Positions 7,791 to 12,945 of a DNA stretch of 22,734 nucleotides are shown piece by piece. Source of the DNA: a virus. The translations under genes were made by a program, and so were the position numbers. The notes beneath the pieces were generated by a model. It did not search any database. It saw only the letters and a program-made list of their open reading frames with translations, and was not told the origin of the DNA. The number at the start of each line of letters is the position of its first letter. Position 1 is the first letter of the stretch. The DNA is taken from the IMG/VR virus record IMGVR_UViG_3300028676_000245, positions 1 through 22,734 of that record. One strand, 5' to 3'.

Positions 7791-7793
7791 CCA

Positions 7794-8006
7794 TCACGCT
7801 GCCAACGCCATTGAAGGTTTGAGACCGAGCTTCACCGCAATATCATGAGCCTTGCCGTAGTTGGCTTTGGCTTGGCCATTGAGGACGCGATACACCTCGT
7901 TCCGGGTGTAACCGTTTTCGATAGCCCATTGAGTGAACGTTTTGCCGACACGACGGAAGTTTTCTTTCACCTGGTCGGCGGTTAGGGCTTTGGCATGGGT
8001 GGCCAT
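7794..8006 (-). CDS. BcepMu gp16-family DNA-binding protein (Ner-like)
   Basis: 70 residues. GKTFTQWAIENGYTRNEVYRVLNGQAKANYGKAHDIAVKLGLK (residues 21-63) is the signature of the BcepMu gp16 family: a compact helix-turn-helix like that of Ner/Nlp, with recognition helix at TRNEVYRVLNG. In Mu, Ner dampens early and repressor transcription as the lytic cycle starts. Here the gene diverges from the XRE repressor with 85 bases between them, the arrangement expected for a Ner/repressor switch. The start has AGGAG eight bases upstream and lies downstream of a strong leftward promoter (8053-8081). Its likely target is the operator inside that promoter (inference). Confidence 0.88.
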   Translation of the reverse strand: MATHAKALTADQVKENFRRVGKTFTQWAIENGYTRNEVYRVLNGQAKANYGKAHDIAVKLGLKPSMALAA

Positions 8007-8052
8007 AGTGGTGGCTCCTGTGATGCAAAGATAATTGGGTTATGTGGTAATC

Positions 8053-8081
8053 ATGATGGTATCCAAAAGGATACCTGTCAA
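8053..8081 (-). promoter_or_regulatory. leftward early promoter (-35 TTGACA, 17-base spacer, -10 CATCAT)
   Basis: On the minus strand TTGACA (8081-8076) is a perfect sigma-70 -35 box. Seventeen bases on lies CATCAT (8058-8053), matching TATAAT at four of six positions. It directs transcription into the Ner-like gene and the transposase operon. The spacer is filled by a perfect inverted repeat, so repressor binding there would block polymerase. The assignment rests on sequence only. Confidence 0.7.
8058..8075. promoter_or_regulatory. 18-bp operator-like inverted repeat
   Basis: GGTATCC-AAAA-GGATACC is perfectly symmetric: seven-base arms with a four-base centre. It lies between the -35 and -10 boxes of the leftward promoter and 17 bases before the repressor start, so one bound dimer could control both directions. 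Candidate binders are the XRE repressor and the Ner-like protein. An adjacent 8-base palindrome, ATCATGAT (8050-8057), may extend the control region. Confidence 0.75.
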
Positions 8082-8091
8082 GTGGTGATGT

Positions 8092-8508
8092 ATGCTTTTG
8101 AGTATCGGCGAGCGCCTTAGAGAGGAGCGAGAGCGGCTGGGTTACAGCCAATCTGCGATTGGGGCTGTCGGGGGAGTCAGGAAGCTTGCTCAACTGAAGT
8201 ACGAACAGGGCGAAAGGTATCCGGGGGCGGACTACCTTGCTGCGCTCGCAAAGATCGGTGCAGATACGCTTTATATCGTTACTGGAGAGCGATCTGCGGG
8301 GTCACTCACTGCGGCCGAAGTAGAGCTGCTTGAGAAGTTCAGATCCGCACCTTTAGCGGTCAAGGCGGCCGCTCTTGCTGCTGTCACTGCTGGCTCTATC
8401 CCCGTGAAACAAACGTTCCATGGGGCCGTGGGCCAATCGGTTGCTGGCAATGTCACAAACAAAGCAGGTGTGACCTTCAATTTTGGGGATGTGAAATCCA
8501 AGGAGTAA
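8092..8508 (+). CDS. XRE-family phage repressor with C-terminal Gly/Asn motif
   Basis: 138 residues. Residues 4-66 are a lambda-Cro/XRE helix-turn-helix domain (IGERLREERERLGYSQSAIG, then YEQGERYPGADYLAALAKIGADTLYIVTG), a form typical of Pseudomonas prophage repressors. A helix (TAAEVELLEKFRSAPLAVKAAALAAV, 73-98) follows. There is no room for a LexA/S24 peptidase domain and no Ser-Lys pair. Instead the tail (109-131) carries FHGAVGQSVAGN and a Phe/Gly-rich end, also found at the N-termini of the proteins at 8512 and 9530. The start is uncertain: ATG at 8092 has a weak ribosome site and TTG at 8098 would give MSIGERL, a common beginning. It heads a four-gene operon. Confidence 0.87.
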   Translation: MLLSIGERLREERERLGYSQSAIGAVGGVRKLAQLKYEQGERYPGADYLAALAKIGADTLYIVTGERSAGSLTAAEVELLEKFRSAPLAVKAAALAAVTAGSIPVKQTFHGAVGQSVAGNVTNKAGVTFNFGDVKSKE

Positions 8509-8511
8509 CCC

Positions 8512-9102
8512 ATGAGCCAGGACTTTCATGGTGATGTGGGCCAAGCGGCGGCTGGCGATATCAACAATTACGGCATCAATATCAATCTCGCCGACAAAAC
8601 CGAGACACGAGGTTTGGTATCAGCTCAGCGAAAGGAGCTGCATCAGTTGCGCGCAAAGTGTGAGGAACTAGGTGATGACCCGCGCGATGTTTGGCGTCGG
8701 GTTCATGCTCAGCTTGGGGTCACTACGATTAGCGAAATCACCGCCGAGCAGTTCGTAAATGCACGAGGCGTGTTGCAAGCAAGGTTGGAGTATCTGCAAG
8801 AAGAGGCTGATAAACGCAGGTTGGTCGGCAAGGTATTGCGGGTCGTCGCTGAAAAAGATGCCAAAGCTGAGATGAACAATTTTTGCGAGTTAACTTTCGG
8901 CCGTACTCAGCTAAACAACCTTCAAAAAACACAGCTACAAATGACACTAGAGTTCGTCCAGGGCTTCGTGCCAGGTCGACAGGAAACACCATTGATTCCC
9001 GAGGTTAGCAAGCTGGCCATCAAGGAGTTTTTGATGCTGCATCAGAAGAACGCAGCAGCCCTGTTTTTCGCCGGTATTTGTATTGGCGGCATTTTGTTTT
9101 AA
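8512..9102 (+). CDS. tail-anchored protein with N-terminal repressor-like motif
   Basis: 196 residues, no named family recognised. Residues 5-25 (FHGDVGQAAAGDINNYGININ) repeat the motif at the repressor C-terminus. Residues about 38-100 (AQRKELHQLRAKCEELGDDPRDVWRRVHAQLGVTTISEITAEQF) resemble the ORF6C-type helical domain common in phage regulators: helix, D-P-R-x-V-W, G-V, I-x-x-I-x-x-x-x-F. The last 17 residues (AAALFFAGICIGGILF) form one short hydrophobic segment at the very end, as in tail-anchored membrane proteins. The ribosome site AAGGAG overlaps the repressor stop and the gap is three bases, so it is translated with the repressor and probably expressed in lysogens. Function unknown. 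Confidence 0.8.
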   Translation: MSQDFHGDVGQAAAGDINNYGININLADKTETRGLVSAQRKELHQLRAKCEELGDDPRDVWRRVHAQLGVTTISEITAEQFVNARGVLQARLEYLQEEADKRRLVGKVLRVVAEKDAKAEMNNFCELTFGRTQLNNLQKTQLQMTLEFVQGFVPGRQETPLIPEVSKLAIKEFLMLHQKNAAALFFAGICIGGILF

Positions 9103-9116
9103 TTAAGGACGTGAAA

Positions 9117-9524
9117 ATGAAAACAAGGATTTTGGGGTTGCTCGGGCTGTCGCTGCTGGGTTTGTCGGGATGTGGGAAAGAATCGTCCGTGCCCTCTGTG
9201 TTCGCCGTGTCATCGGATGATCAAGTAGTCATCAAATCACTGCCCGGTGTCCGTCAGGTTTGCCCTGGTTTGGACAAGTACGCTCAGACGTTTAGGAACA
9301 TCCGCGTGGAAGACCATTTCAGGACATCCATTATCTTCGATGTCCCAGAAACAGCCCGCATTCCTGATGCTTACAAGGCTGGTGGACATACCTGCTATGT
9401 AGAAATTGATTCAGCTGGCAAAAGTATTTTCATTGAAAAACTAGCCTGCAAGTCGATTTGTCTAGACCAGCTGAACGCACCAGAAGGTCAGCTCAAAATT
9501 GACTTGCCGCACTTGAACGGATAA
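9117..9524 (+). CDS. small lipoprotein, lysogeny operon
   Basis: 135 residues. The N-terminus is a classic lipoprotein signal: two basic residues, a hydrophobic stretch (ILGLLGLSLLGL) and lipobox LSGC with the modified cysteine at 19. The next residue is Gly, not Asp, so outer-membrane sorting is expected under the usual +2 rule. The mature part (about 117 residues) has four cysteines after C19, including HTCYVEI and LACKSICLDQ, which could form disulfides. The ATG at 9117 has AAGGA seven bases upstream; an upstream in-frame start would precede the signal peptide and is unlikely. The gene follows the tail-anchored protein by 14 bases. A surface change in the lysogen is possible, but no family was recognised. 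Confidence 0.82.
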   Translation: MKTRILGLLGLSLLGLSGCGKESSVPSVFAVSSDDQVVIKSLPGVRQVCPGLDKYAQTFRNIRVEDHFRTSIIFDVPETARIPDAYKAGGHTCYVEIDSAGKSIFIEKLACKSICLDQLNAPEGQLKIDLPHLNG

Positions 9525-9529
9525 TCCAT

Positions 9530-9913
9530 ATGGACTTCAATGGCAATGTAGGGCAAGTGGCTGGCGGCGACATTTATAACTATGGCGTGGGTGACCTGAC
9601 CTACCATAGCCGCGAGCAAGTAGCTGAGCTACTTATCCATCTGCGCAAACGGCTAAAAGATGCTCGCAGAAAAACCCTATTCAATCCCCTCGTGGGGTGG
9701 ATGGTCTTAGGTGCGTTGACGTTTCTAATAGAGCTATTTTCCGACATTGTCCTTGGCTACCCACTCCTGATCGCAGCGACTATCTTGTTTGGGATGATAG
9801 TGCCGTACTTTCTGTTCTTACGAGTTGAGCGTAGGTACGGCCCGATGATTTACGCGTATCGAGAAAGCATCACTACTGTGGAGATCTTCCAGCACAGCCG
9901 GGGCTGGGTTTAG
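9530..9913 (+). CDS. two-helix membrane protein with N-terminal repressor-like motif
   Basis: 127 residues, family not recognised. Residues 3-19 (FNGNVGQVAGGDIYNYG) are a third copy of the motif found in the repressor and in the 8512 protein. A basic amphipathic stretch follows (SREQVAELLIHLRKRLKDARRK), then two predicted membrane helices (about 55-77, GWMVLGALTFLIELFSDIVLGY, and about 79-97, LLIAATILFGMIVPYFLFL). The loop between them is very short, so both termini should face the same side, probably the cytoplasm. It is the last gene of the repressor operon, five bases after the lipoprotein stop, and ends 34 bases before the late-promoter repeat. Confidence 0.78.
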   Translation: MDFNGNVGQVAGGDIYNYGVGDLTYHSREQVAELLIHLRKRLKDARRKTLFNPLVGWMVLGALTFLIELFSDIVLGYPLLIAATILFGMIVPYFLFLRVERRYGPMIYAYRESITTVEIFQHSRGWV

Positions 9914-9947
9914 TTAAACAGACCGTAAAAATCACCAAGCCAGCAAT

Positions 9948-9972
9948 CTCTTTAAACTCGATTAAAAGCCCT
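9948..9972 (+). promoter_or_regulatory. late-promoter box, copy 1 (25-bp repeat with TTTAA-N6-TTAAA)
   Basis: This 25-base sequence recurs exactly at 19449-19473. Its core, TTTAA-N6-TTAAA at 9951-9966, has perfectly symmetric arms with the same six-base spacing as the Mu C-protein consensus TTAT-N6-ATAA. It lies about 80 bases before the first lysis gene, the position of Mu promoter Plys. The Mor/C homologue at 1-363 is the likely binder. The -10 box is not clear; CATCAT at 9989-9994 is at a suitable distance. Confidence 0.75.
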
Positions 9973-9980
9973 CCTGTATC

Positions 9981-10002
9981 ACGCCGCCCATCATGGCGGC
10001 GT
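9981..10002 (+). terminator. GC-rich hairpin ahead of the lysis operon
   Basis: ACGCCGCC-CATCAT-GGCGGCGT is a perfect eight-base-pair stem with a six-base loop. The downstream sequence (GTGTATTTCT) is only moderately T-rich, so it is a weak candidate intrinsic terminator. It could stop repressor-operon transcripts before the lysis genes, or act in the 5' leader of the late mRNA. The terminator label is tentative. Confidence 0.45.
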
Positions 10003-10051
10003 GTGTATTTCTGGCGTCCGAAAGTGGCGGCGCCATTACAGGAGGCGTCCC

Positions 10052-10546
10052 ATGCGACCCGAAACCCCTCGCGGCATCCGCAACTTCAATCCCGGCAACA
10101 TCCGTCACGCCAAGGGCGTGCGCTGGCAAGGCATGGCCGTTGCCCAGTCAGATACCAACTTCGTCCAGTTCAATGGCCCGCGCTGGGGCATTCGGGCTAT
10201 TGCCCGCGTGCTCATTACCTACCAGGACAAGCGCCTAGCCGCTGATGGCAGCCGGATTGACAGCGTGCGCGAGATCGTTGAGCGCTGGGCCCCAGCCTCG
10301 GAAAACGACACCAAGGCCTACACCCTGCAAGTCGCCCGCGCCATGGGGCTCGACCCGGACTTTGAAGGCGTCGACTTGTATCAATACGACGCTATGCGCG
10401 CCCTGGTGCTGGCAATCATTCGTCATGAAAACGGCTCGGGTCCACTGCCAGGCGGTCAGTGGTACGGCGAATCAGTGATCGCGGATGGGCTGGCCCTGGC
10501 TGGCATCGAGCGCGGGGTACAGCACGGTGCGGGAGTCCCCGCATGA
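10052..10546 (+). CDS. phage muralytic / structural P5-like protein (endolysin candidate)
   Basis: 164 residues. RGIRNFNPGNIRH (residues 8-20) and the pattern W-x-G...Q-x-D-x-x-F-x-x-F...GIRA.AR.L..Y, followed by IVERWAPASENDTKAY, mark a family found in Mu-like and other Pseudomonas phages, annotated as structural protein P5 or peptidoglycan-degrading protein. It has no signal peptide, so release would depend on the holin. The start at 10052 has AGGAGG nine bases upstream; the frame is open to 10001 but without a site. It is the first gene of late operon I and overlaps the holin start by four bases. That context supports the endolysin role; catalytic residues are not proven. Confidence 0.83.
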   Translation: MRPETPRGIRNFNPGNIRHAKGVRWQGMAVAQSDTNFVQFNGPRWGIRAIARVLITYQDKRLAADGSRIDSVREIVERWAPASENDTKAYTLQVARAMGLDPDFEGVDLYQYDAMRALVLAIIRHENGSGPLPGGQWYGESVIADGLALAGIERGVQHGAGVPA

Positions 10547-10761
10547 AACTGATCTGCGATTGGCGATGCTGCTACAAACTCTACAGCGTCCAACTCGGCG
10601 TGCTGATCGCCTTGTTTGGCTTCGCTCAACTTGAGCTGCTGCCGTTGTGGCAGGCGCAGCTTTCACCCAAGGCTTATGCCGCGTTCAACAGCGGTTTGGG
10701 CCTGCTGCTGTTCGTCGCTCGCCTGATCAAACAAGGCCCTGATCAGGAGGTTCAGCCATGA
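10543..10761 (+). CDS. putative holin
   Basis: 72 residues with two predicted membrane helices: about 13-36 (LYSVQLGVLIALFGFAQLELLPLW) and about 44-62 (AYAAFNSGLGLLLFVARLI), a short linker and a charged C-terminus. Size and topology fit class II holins, which make lesions in the inner membrane and set lysis timing. The first membrane helix contains FAQLELLPLW, seen in holins of Pseudomonas Mu-like prophages. The ATG overlaps the endolysin stop (ATGA), and the spanin pair follows one gene later, making a complete lysis cassette. Confidence 0.85.
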   Translation: MKLICDWRCCYKLYSVQLGVLIALFGFAQLELLPLWQAQLSPKAYAAFNSGLGLLLFVARLIKQGPDQEVQP

Positions 10762-10970
10762 GACTGAATCTGTTTGGTCGAACCTTCACGGCGCTGATAG
10801 CGGGCTTGTTCGGAACCTGGCGCTGGACCATTCCCAGTACAGCCGCTGGCACCTGGATCAGATCCAGCGTCATGCCTCCAAGCTCCCATGGCAAGACCGG
10901 CATCACAGCGGCCAAGCGCCGCGCACGTAAATCACGCAATCGCTTGAGGCATCGTCATGGGCGCGCTTGA
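10758..10970 (+). CDS. small basic hypothetical protein in the lysis cassette
   Basis: 70 residues. The N-terminal half has a hydrophobic stretch (LFGRTFTALIAGLFGTW, residues 5-21) that could be a membrane segment or uncleaved signal. The C-terminal third is very basic (AAKRRARKSRNRLRHRHGR). It begins in an ATGA overlap with the holin stop, seven bases after a strong AGGAGG-like site, and overlaps the next gene by 14 bases. Those junctions are the main reason to accept it. Similar short 'phage exported protein' genes occupy this slot in related prophages. No function can be given; an accessory role in lysis is possible from position. Confidence 0.68.
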   Translation: MRLNLFGRTFTALIAGLFGTWRWTIPSTAAGTWIRSSVMPPSSHGKTGITAAKRRARKSRNRLRHRHGRA

Positions 10971-11571
10971 ACAGCTTGTCTCGCCGTTACCGGCCCGCCT
11001 GGCGACGGCGTTCTTGGCTTGCACCCTCAGTGCAGCGGCAGCGGGCTCAGTGGCCTATGGCTTTGGGTTTCGTTATGCCCAGTCGTTGGGTGCCACCGAC
11101 CTGGCAAACCTCAAGGGAACGCATGCAGAGCAGGCGCTCGCCGCCGAGACCGCCAACCGTGTGCATCTGCTGCAGCAAGTCACCCGTGCCACCGAAGCCG
11201 AGGCTCTGCTGTTCGCCACGTTCAACCGTTTCACAGAAGAAAAACGCCAGCTCCAGGAGCGCATCTCCCATGTCACGACCCAATACATTGCCACGCCTGG
11301 CACTGTCGCTAAGCCTATCCCTCGTTGTGTGTTCACTGCTGGCTGGTTGCGCGACTACAACGCAGCCCTTGGTGTGCCCACCCCAAGACCAGGCACCGCT
11401 GCCACCACTTCTGAAAAAGCGGCCTGGCCCGCCACCGGCACTGACGCCGAGCTACTGGAAAGCGGCGTCACTGCGGCCGACATCCTTGCCCACGCCCAAG
11501 ACTACGGTGTGTGGGCCCGCTCCAACCTCGCCCAACTCAACGGCCTGCTCGATCTCCAGGAAAAGGACTGA
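10957..11571 (+). CDS. i-spanin, Rz-like inner-membrane lysis protein
   Basis: 204 residues. A single N-terminal membrane helix (about residues 14-41, ARLATAFLACTLSAAAAGSVAYGFGF) is followed by a periplasmic alpha-helical, coiled-coil-prone region (about 50-105, HAEQALAAETANRVHLLQQV through RFTEEKRQLQERI). This is the layout of i-spanins, which with an outer-membrane lipoprotein fuse the two membranes at the end of lysis. The o-spanin gene starts inside it in another frame (11270), as in many phages, which strongly supports the call. The C-terminal part is longer than in lambda Rz. The start has TTGAGG upstream and overlaps the previous gene. Confidence 0.85.
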   Translation: MGALEQLVSPLPARLATAFLACTLSAAAAGSVAYGFGFRYAQSLGATDLANLKGTHAEQALAAETANRVHLLQQVTRATEAEALLFATFNRFTEEKRQLQERISHVTTQYIATPGTVAKPIPRCVFTAGWLRDYNAALGVPTPRPGTAATTSEKAAWPATGTDAELLESGVTAADILAHAQDYGVWARSNLAQLNGLLDLQEKD

Positions 11572-11587
11572 TGCCCTATGGATGTAG
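11270..11587 (+). CDS. o-spanin, Rz1-like lipoprotein embedded in the i-spanin gene
   Basis: 105 residues in the +1 frame relative to the i-spanin. It starts with a lipoprotein signal (SRPNTLPRLALSLSLSLVVC) ending in lipobox LLAGC, cysteine at residue 27, so the mature protein has about 79 residues. As usual for Rz1, the mature part is proline-rich (CPPQDQAPLPPLL and KKRPGPPP). AGGAG lies ten bases before the ATG at 11270. The frame runs 16 bases beyond the i-spanin stop into the zinc-finger gene, longer than most Rz1 proteins. An earlier in-frame start would remove the signal-peptide layout and is rejected. Confidence 0.85.
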   Translation: MSRPNTLPRLALSLSLSLVVCSLLAGCATTTQPLVCPPQDQAPLPPLLKKRPGPPPALTPSYWKAASLRPTSLPTPKTTVCGPAPTSPNSTACSISRKRTDALWM

Positions 11588-11799
11588 CTGAATACGCTAC
11601 AGAGGAAGACGACACCGACGAGGCGGTACTGCGCGCCCGCACCAGTGGGTTGCAACGTCGCTCAGGTCGCTCGGGTTACCGCTGCGAAGAATGCGGTGAT
11701 GCCATTCCTGAAGATCGCCGCCAGACCGAGCCTGGTACCGAACATTGTTTTGATTGCATAGACGCCTTGGAACACTTGGCCACGCGGAGTTTTGAATGA
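11578..11799 (+). CDS. TraR/DksA-type C4 zinc-finger protein
   Basis: 73 residues. YRCEECGDAIPEDRR (about residues 34-48) and HCFDCIDALE (about 56-65) supply the C-x-x-C...C-x-x-C zinc site of the TraR/DksA family, whose members bind the RNA polymerase secondary channel. The N-terminus is acidic (YATEEDDTDEAVLRAR), compatible with the short coiled-coil tip of TraR-size proteins. Small members are common in Mu-like and P2-like late operons. The start at 11578 lies six bases after the i-spanin stop with a rather distant AAAGGA; an ATG at 11571 runs into an early stop. The 3' end overlaps the DUF2730 start by four bases. Confidence 0.88.
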   Translation: MDVAEYATEEDDTDEAVLRARTSGLQRRSGRSGYRCEECGDAIPEDRRQTEPGTEHCFDCIDALEHLATRSFE

Positions 11800-12101
11800 A
11801 CTTGAACGAAGTGAACTTCGGTTTCCAAACCGTGCAGTGGCTGATTTTGACAGTGCTCGGTATCTACACATGGTTGACCAAGCGCCAGGCAGCCAGCGGT
11901 CAAGAACTGCTGGAACTGCGTACCCGCATTGTCGCCCTGGAGGAGCACGTCCGGCACCTTCCAGACCAGACCGCTGTCACCGACCTGTTGGGTGATATGA
12001 AAGCTGTACGGGCCGAGCTGTCCGGGGTCAAGGAAGCGCTTGGCCCTTTAGCCCGTTCGCTGGACCGGATCAATGACTACTTGCTGCGAGAAAAGACATG
12101 A
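11796..12101 (+). CDS. DUF2730 family protein
   Basis: 101 residues, the usual size of DUF2730, a family of Mu-like phages. There is one N-terminal membrane helix (about residues 9-28, GFQTVQWLILTVLGIYTWLT), then a helical, coiled-coil-like soluble region (ELLELRTRIVALEEHVRHLP and VRAELSGVKEALGPLARSLDRINDYLL). Mu gp25 occupies the same slot, between the lysis genes and the terminase. The function is unknown. It is joined to both neighbours by ATGA overlaps, so translation is likely coupled through this section. Confidence 0.88.
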   Translation: MNLNEVNFGFQTVQWLILTVLGIYTWLTKRQAASGQELLELRTRIVALEEHVRHLPDQTAVTDLLGDMKAVRAELSGVKEALGPLARSLDRINDYLLREKT

Positions 12102-12391
12102 CCCAATACGCCGACTTTCTGCGCCAGGACATCCGCCTAGTGATCCTTCGCCTGTTGGCCGAGATGACCGGTTATCGCGCCAACAGCTCAGTGTTGACCA
12201 TGGCCCTGGACAGCTACGGGCATACCCTTAGCCGTGACCAAGTGAAAACCGAATTGAACTGGCTGGCCGAACAAGGCGCATTGACCGTTGCCGATGTTGG
12301 CCCTGTGCTGGTAGCCACGCTCAATGAGCGCGGGCAGGACATTGCTGCAGGACGCGCTCGTGTTCCCGGTATCAAACGGCCGGGGGCGTAA
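12098..12391 (+). CDS. VpaChn25_0724-like phage protein (winged-helix-like)
   Basis: 97 residues. DIRLVILRLLAEMTGYRANSSVLTMAL (about 11-37), then LSRDQVKTELNWLAEQGALTVADVG (about 44-68) and VLVATLNERGQDIAAGRARVPGIKRP, is the pattern of the phage family often named VpaChn25_0724, sometimes predicted as an ArsR-like winged helix. It is found immediately before the small terminase in Mu-like phages (the Mu gp26 slot). The first helices and the 'LAEQGAL' turn resemble a winged helix, but DNA binding is not shown. A role in packaging or as a late regulator is inference from position. Confidence 0.85.
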   Translation: MTQYADFLRQDIRLVILRLLAEMTGYRANSSVLTMALDSYGHTLSRDQVKTELNWLAEQGALTVADVGPVLVATLNERGQDIAAGRARVPGIKRPGA

Positions 12392-12393
12392 CC

Positions 12394-12945
12394 ATGGCAG
12401 GCAAGTCCTCCATCAATCGCCTGCCTTCGATGGTCAAGGCCTACATCCAGAAGCTATTGCGCGAAGACCGCATGACCCTAGACGACATGCTGGCCGATAT
12501 TCAGGCGCGCTTCCCCAATGAGAAAGCCCCCAGCCGTAGTGCACTGGGCCGCTTCAAGCTCGGCTTTGACGAACTGACCGACAAGGTCCGCCAACAGCGC
12601 GAAATGGCCGAGGCGTTCGTGGGCGCGTTCGGCGAAGACGCCTCGGACAAAACCGGCGTGTTGTTGGTGGAGGCCATCTCGACGCTGACCTACCAGGCTG
12701 CCATGGGCGCCCATGAAAAGGATGAAGTGACCATCGCCGAAGTCTCGGCCCTGGCCCGCGCCGCCAAGGCCACCATGGAAGCGCGGACGATGAGCGTGAA
12801 GGAACGTCAGGTCATCGAAAAAGCGGCCCGCGACCGTTTGCTCCAGGAGCAAGCCGCCGAACTGGACAGCGCGGTGAAAGCCAAAGGCATGACCGAAGAC
12901 CAGGCCATGTTCTGGCGCCAGAAGTTCCTGGGTGTGAAACGATGA
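12394..12945 (+). CDS. DUF3486 protein, probable small terminase subunit (Mu gp27-like)
   Basis: 183 residues. It starts with SSINRLPSMVKAYIQKLLREDRMTLDDMLADIQ (residues 5-37), the DUF3486 signature, followed by a putative helix-turn-helix (PSRSALGRFKLGFDELTDKV) and a long helical region. The family lies immediately before the large terminase in Mu-like phages and is regarded as the DNA-recognition (small) subunit. The start is two bases after the previous stop behind a GGGGG site; the end overlaps the large terminase by four bases. The small-subunit role follows from family position, not from a motif visible here. Confidence 0.88.
   Translation: MAGKSSINRLPSMVKAYIQKLLREDRMTLDDMLADIQARFPNEKAPSRSALGRFKLGFDELTDKVRQQREMAEAFVGAFGEDASDKTGVLLVEAISTLTYQAAMGAHEKDEVTIAEVSALARAAKATMEARTMSVKERQVIEKAARDRLLQEQAAELDSAVKAKGMTEDQAMFWRQKFLGVKR

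Noticed and set aside
8216-8222. Additional GGTATCC half-site inside the repressor gene
   Set aside because: A single seven-base match is expected a few times in a window of this size and has no partner arm nearby.
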